Origin: Gammaproteobacteria bacterium
GTDB lineage: Bacteria; Pseudomonadota; Gammaproteobacteria; SZUA-21
Length of the DNA: 25,788 nt
NCBI GenBank assembly: GCA_003233075.1
Contig: QIKQ01000358.1
Coordinates: 1 to 25,788 of the forward strand
Direction: 5' to 3'
Part shown: piece after piece, positions 23,841 to 25,788 of the stretch
How the letters are laid out: every line of letters begins with the position of its first letter
How positions within the stretch are numbered: the first letter of the stretch is position 1
Translations under genes and position numbers: made by a program
Notes under the pieces: generated by a model
Database searches by the model: none
What the model saw: only the letters and a program-made list of their open reading frames with translations
What the model was told of the DNA's origin: nothing

Positions 23841-23882
23841 GTTAGACAAATGTTTGACAAGTTATGCAATATTGTCTAACAT
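23841..23882 (+). promoter_or_regulatory. vapBC promoter with operator repeats
   Basis: A perfect -35 TTGACA (23854-23859) and TAACAT (23877-23882) are 17 bases apart. GTTAGACAA (23841-23849), its near-copy GTTTGACAA over the -35 (23852-23860) and the inverted TTGTCTAAC into the -10 (23872-23880) give three antitoxin-type half-sites. Confidence 0.75.
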
Positions 23883-23912
23883 ATCGATCAATAGCAGTTA
23901 TTGAGAACGCCT

Positions 23913-24185
23913 ATGTCAAAACTAAAAATTGATCGTATTACCTCTCGTTTAAATAACGAATTACAAGAAAAAGTGTCTTTTTTATTGGGAAATGGTTATT
24001 CGCAAGCTGAGATAATTAAGCTAGGGCTGGAGTTGCTGTACGATAAAGTCCTTGCAAACAAAAAACCCTCAATCCCAGGATTATTAAAGTCACTGTTTGC
24101 CGAGAAAGGCATTGGACCTGAAGATTTATCGACTAATTATAAAGAACACTATAAGGATTTAATGCTTGAAAAGTATAATCGTTGA
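23913..24185 (+). CDS. Ribbon-helix-helix antitoxin (VapB type)
   Basis: The ATG at 23913 is preferred over an in-frame TTG four codons earlier; the promoter's -10 ends 30 bases upstream, so the leader is short. The 90 residues start MSKLKIDRITSRLNNELQEK, followed by a helix-turn-helix pair (FLLGNGYSQAEIIKLGLELL) of CopG/ribbon-helix-helix type, and end in a polar tail that would hold the toxin (STNYKEHYKDLMLEKYNR). The toxin gene overlaps its last 20 bases. It probably binds the half-sites in its own promoter. Confidence 0.8.
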   Translation: MSKLKIDRITSRLNNELQEKVSFLLGNGYSQAEIIKLGLELLYDKVLANKKPSIPGLLKSLFAEKGIGPEDLSTNYKEHYKDLMLEKYNR

Positions 24186-24594
24186 TACTGGGTTTTGGCT
24201 TGCAATTAATAATGAAAATGATCGGTACCACAAAGCTGCCATTAGCTGGCTAATTGAAAATAGTGACAAGCCTTATCGGCTTGTCACAACTTGGCTAGTA
24301 TTATGCGAGGCGTTTTATTTAATTAAAAATCTTGTTAGCTACTCAAAAGCAACGGCATTCATTGAGACTTATCATCGCCAGGAGTTTGATGTCCATGATC
24401 TTTCAATTGAGCAAAGTGGTCGAATACTTGAATTGTTAAAAAAGTATGAAGATATTGATCTGGATTTTGCCGATATTTCTATTATTTTATTGGCAGAGCA
24501 TTTGGGTTCGGGTGAATTACTAACTGTCGACAATAGAGATTTTAATATTTTAAGATGGTCTCGAAATAAGCATTTTAAAAATTTATTATTCTAA
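24166..24594 (+). CDS. vapC: PIN-domain toxin (VapC type)
   Basis: The start is TTG at 24166, inside the antitoxin gene; AAGGA about 10 bases upstream can serve as its ribosome site, and the DNA has no in-frame ATG there. The 142 residues have the PIN acidic set: IIVDTGFWLAI (Asp), WLVLCEAFYL (Glu), IDLDFADISIILLAEH (Asp) and LLTVDNRDF (Asp). It belongs to a different branch from the FitB-like toxin 1 kb upstream. The module looks complete and active. Confidence 0.85.
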   Translation: MKSIIVDTGFWLAINNENDRYHKAAISWLIENSDKPYRLVTTWLVLCEAFYLIKNLVSYSKATAFIETYHRQEFDVHDLSIEQSGRILELLKKYEDIDLDFADISIILLAEHLGSGELLTVDNRDFNILRWSRNKHFKNLLF

Positions 24595-24626
24595 ATTATA
24601 GCTGTCCCGTTAACCATTGAGGCATT

Positions 24627-24682
24627 CTTTCCTGCACTTTTAACCACGGATGGCCGTGAGCGCGCAAGCTCCTGCAGGCTAC
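24627..24682 (-). repeat. REP element interrupted by a small hairpin
   Basis: Read on the minus strand it starts GTAGCCTGCAGGAGCTTGCG like the copy at 8539, and ends AGTGCAGGAAAG like that copy too, but about 24 extra bases sit in the loop. They form their own hairpin CACGG-ATGG-CCGTG (24645-24658). Confidence 0.7.
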
Positions 24683-24698
24683 TCTTATTGTGCTTTGT

Positions 24699-24742
24699 GT
24701 AGCCTGTCAGGAGGCGATAAACTATCGCCGAGTGCGGGAAAG
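24699..24742 (+). repeat. GTAG-headed REP, inverted partner of the previous one
   Basis: GTAGCCTGTCAGGA is followed by a perfect inner stem GGCGATA-AAC-TATCGCC and AGTGCGGGAAAG. With the copy at 24627-24682 it forms a head-to-head pair 16 bases apart, like a BIME. From 24743 to 25069 I see no gene: only AT-rich DNA with an 8-bp inverted repeat (CTTAAAAG/CTTTTAAG, about 24906-24952), perhaps an old insertion-sequence remnant. Confidence 0.7.
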
Positions 24743-25069
24743 TAAGCGAAAACTAGTTAGCTTAAAGTTTAAAATTCATGTCTCAATACGTGTTGGCATA
24801 AGTTATCAAGATAGTTTTTGCTTGTGCTATTCGAAAAGGGCCATTCGGGTCGGACCACAGAAAAGCGCTGTTTTTATAGTATACCTATGCCGTTTCAGGC
24901 TGATTTTCACACTTAAAAGCCCCTTTTTGATAGCAAAAACACACTTTTAAGGAATACTGTTAGGCGTGTTAAATGGCTGTAGATGTCCTGTATACTAGTA
25001 CCCATTGGGAGCTATTGTTATTGTAAATTAATAACTACTGATAAGTGGCACTATGAGGAACATCTAAAA

Positions 25070-25629
25070 ATGAGATCAAACAAGGTTTTTTCTAGATTAC
25101 CTATCGAGGGATACTTGGATCTTGAAGAACGAAGCGAATCAAGACATGAATTCGTTGACGGCGTCGTAGTCGCAATGGTCGGTGGAACTGCAAGGCACAA
25201 CCAGATATCCACCGCTATCACTTCCTTGTTGCGTGATCATCTTAAAAATAAATCTAACACTGTCTTTATGTCAGATAGGAAAGTTTCGACCGAATATTCT
25301 TTTTACTACCCGGATGTGATGGTTGTGTGTAATCCGATTAATCCGAAGTCCTTGTTTTAAGCCGAGCCGGTGATACTCATTGAGGTACTTTCTGAATCAA
25401 CAGAATCAAAGGATCGACTTGAAAAACTAGTGGCTTATAAAAAATTACCCAGCTTATAAAGAATATCTATTAGTCGCACAAGACAAAGTAAACGTTGATA
25501 TGGTTTTGCGTACCGAGGACGGCTGGTATATCAATACCTTCCTTCCTGGCGAAATAATAGAAATGAACTCAATTAATTTGAGCATATCAGATAGAAAAGT
25601 TCTACGAAGATGTTCTTAGTGGCTTATAG
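25070..25629 (+). pseudogene. Uma2 (DUF820) family nuclease-like gene, broken by three lesions
   Basis: From the ATG 25070 (GAGGAA upstream) the frame encodes a typical Uma2 start: EGYLDLEERSESRHEFVDGV, then GTARHNQISTAITSLLRDHL and YYPDVMVVCNP. A TAA at 25358-25360 interrupts it; the same frame goes on with PVILIEVLSESTESKDRLEK. An extra base near 25457 shifts the frame, after which KEYLLVAQDKVNVDMVLRT and LPGEIIEMNSINLSIS follow. A second extra base near 25590 puts the end IEKFYEDVLSGL in a third frame. Uma2 proteins have the PD-(D/E)xK restriction fold and are of unknown function. All core parts are still readable, so the decay is recent. Confidence 0.85.
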
Positions 25630-25697
25630 ATTTAAAGTACAGATTGATACCTTTTCACTTTATTCCACTATTGCGTCTTTGCGAACCCGAACGCAGT

Positions 25698-25788
25698 GGT
25701 CGCTCTCGGCAACTGCTACAGCAAAGCTCTACCTCCTGCATCCCTGCAGTCGTCGGCCATGGCCCAGGCCAGCCTCTCGACCGTTCCG
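25698..25788. repeat. Second copy of the 20498 repeat with a 47-base insertion
   Basis: GGTCGCTCTCGGC (25698-25710) and CATGGCCCAG to CTCTCGACCGTTCCG (25758-25788) match the copy at 20498-20536. Between them are 47 bases absent from the other copy, ending in a second TCGGC, and containing the hairpin CTGCA-TCCC-TGCAG (25736-25749). The repeat runs off the window end. Confidence 0.65.

Noticed and set aside
24690..24950. 86-codon open frame on the plus strand
   Set aside because: Its first part is a REP element and the rest is low-complexity AT-rich DNA without a ribosome site.

Overview
The window is AT-rich chromosomal DNA from a gammaproteobacterium, probably a sulfur oxidiser. The gammaproteobacterial assignment rests on a single-chain PurL of about 1300 residues with a fused glutaminase, on BamC, and on a dapA/gcvR/bcp/bamC neighbourhood like that of E. 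coli, with a PerM-like gene also nearby. The sulfur link rests on a soxYZ pair, a sulfotransferase, and a GalT-type nucleotidyl transferase whose family includes the ADP-sulfurylase of thiobacilli. Genus and species cannot be told from this sequence.

Layout. 1-3007: a LysR regulator, then a small soluble protein tightly followed by a PerM/AI-2E-type membrane protein. 3094-3260: a repeat with inverted ends. 3271-5106: an acidic two-domain protein coupled to a PAPS-type sulfotransferase. 5355-6381: small uncharacterised membrane proteins on both strands. 6694-8880: soxYZ, a 297-residue protein with an HEXXXH motif, and a convergent small exported protein. 8912-11369 (minus): a gcvR-bcp-phoH cluster, with the GalT-like gene upstream of it. 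13138-16043 (plus): dapA, bamC and a metallo-beta-lactamase-fold hydrolase. 16394-20302: purL. From 20303 onward the region is accessory: dispersed repeats, an exported JAMM-motif protein, a fold-back MITE, two PIN-domain toxin-antitoxin modules (FitAB type and VapBC type) with readable promoter/operator layouts, nested REP elements, and a Uma2-type pseudogene with three lesions.

The most striking layer is palindromic DNA. It includes GTAG-headed REP elements (one places its ends on the stop codons of two convergent genes, one is broken by a smaller hairpin, one has its first 14 bases amplified in tandem), two perfect long inverted repeats of 33 and 27 bp with related outer sequence, a 194-bp fold-back element, a 37-bp palindrome with a half-copy elsewhere, and a dispersed repeat carrying what looks like a small insertion with a 5-bp duplication. 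No RAYT or other transposase gene is present, so any mobilising enzyme must be encoded elsewhere.

I did not find a clear new multi-gene defence or metabolic system. The best candidates for new biology are the exported JAMM-motif protein (20985-22433), the HEXXXH protein next to soxYZ with its convergent exported neighbour (7649-8880), the SoxY with an altered carrier tail, and the acidic protein-sulfotransferase pair. All functions are inferred from motifs read by eye; no database search was run.
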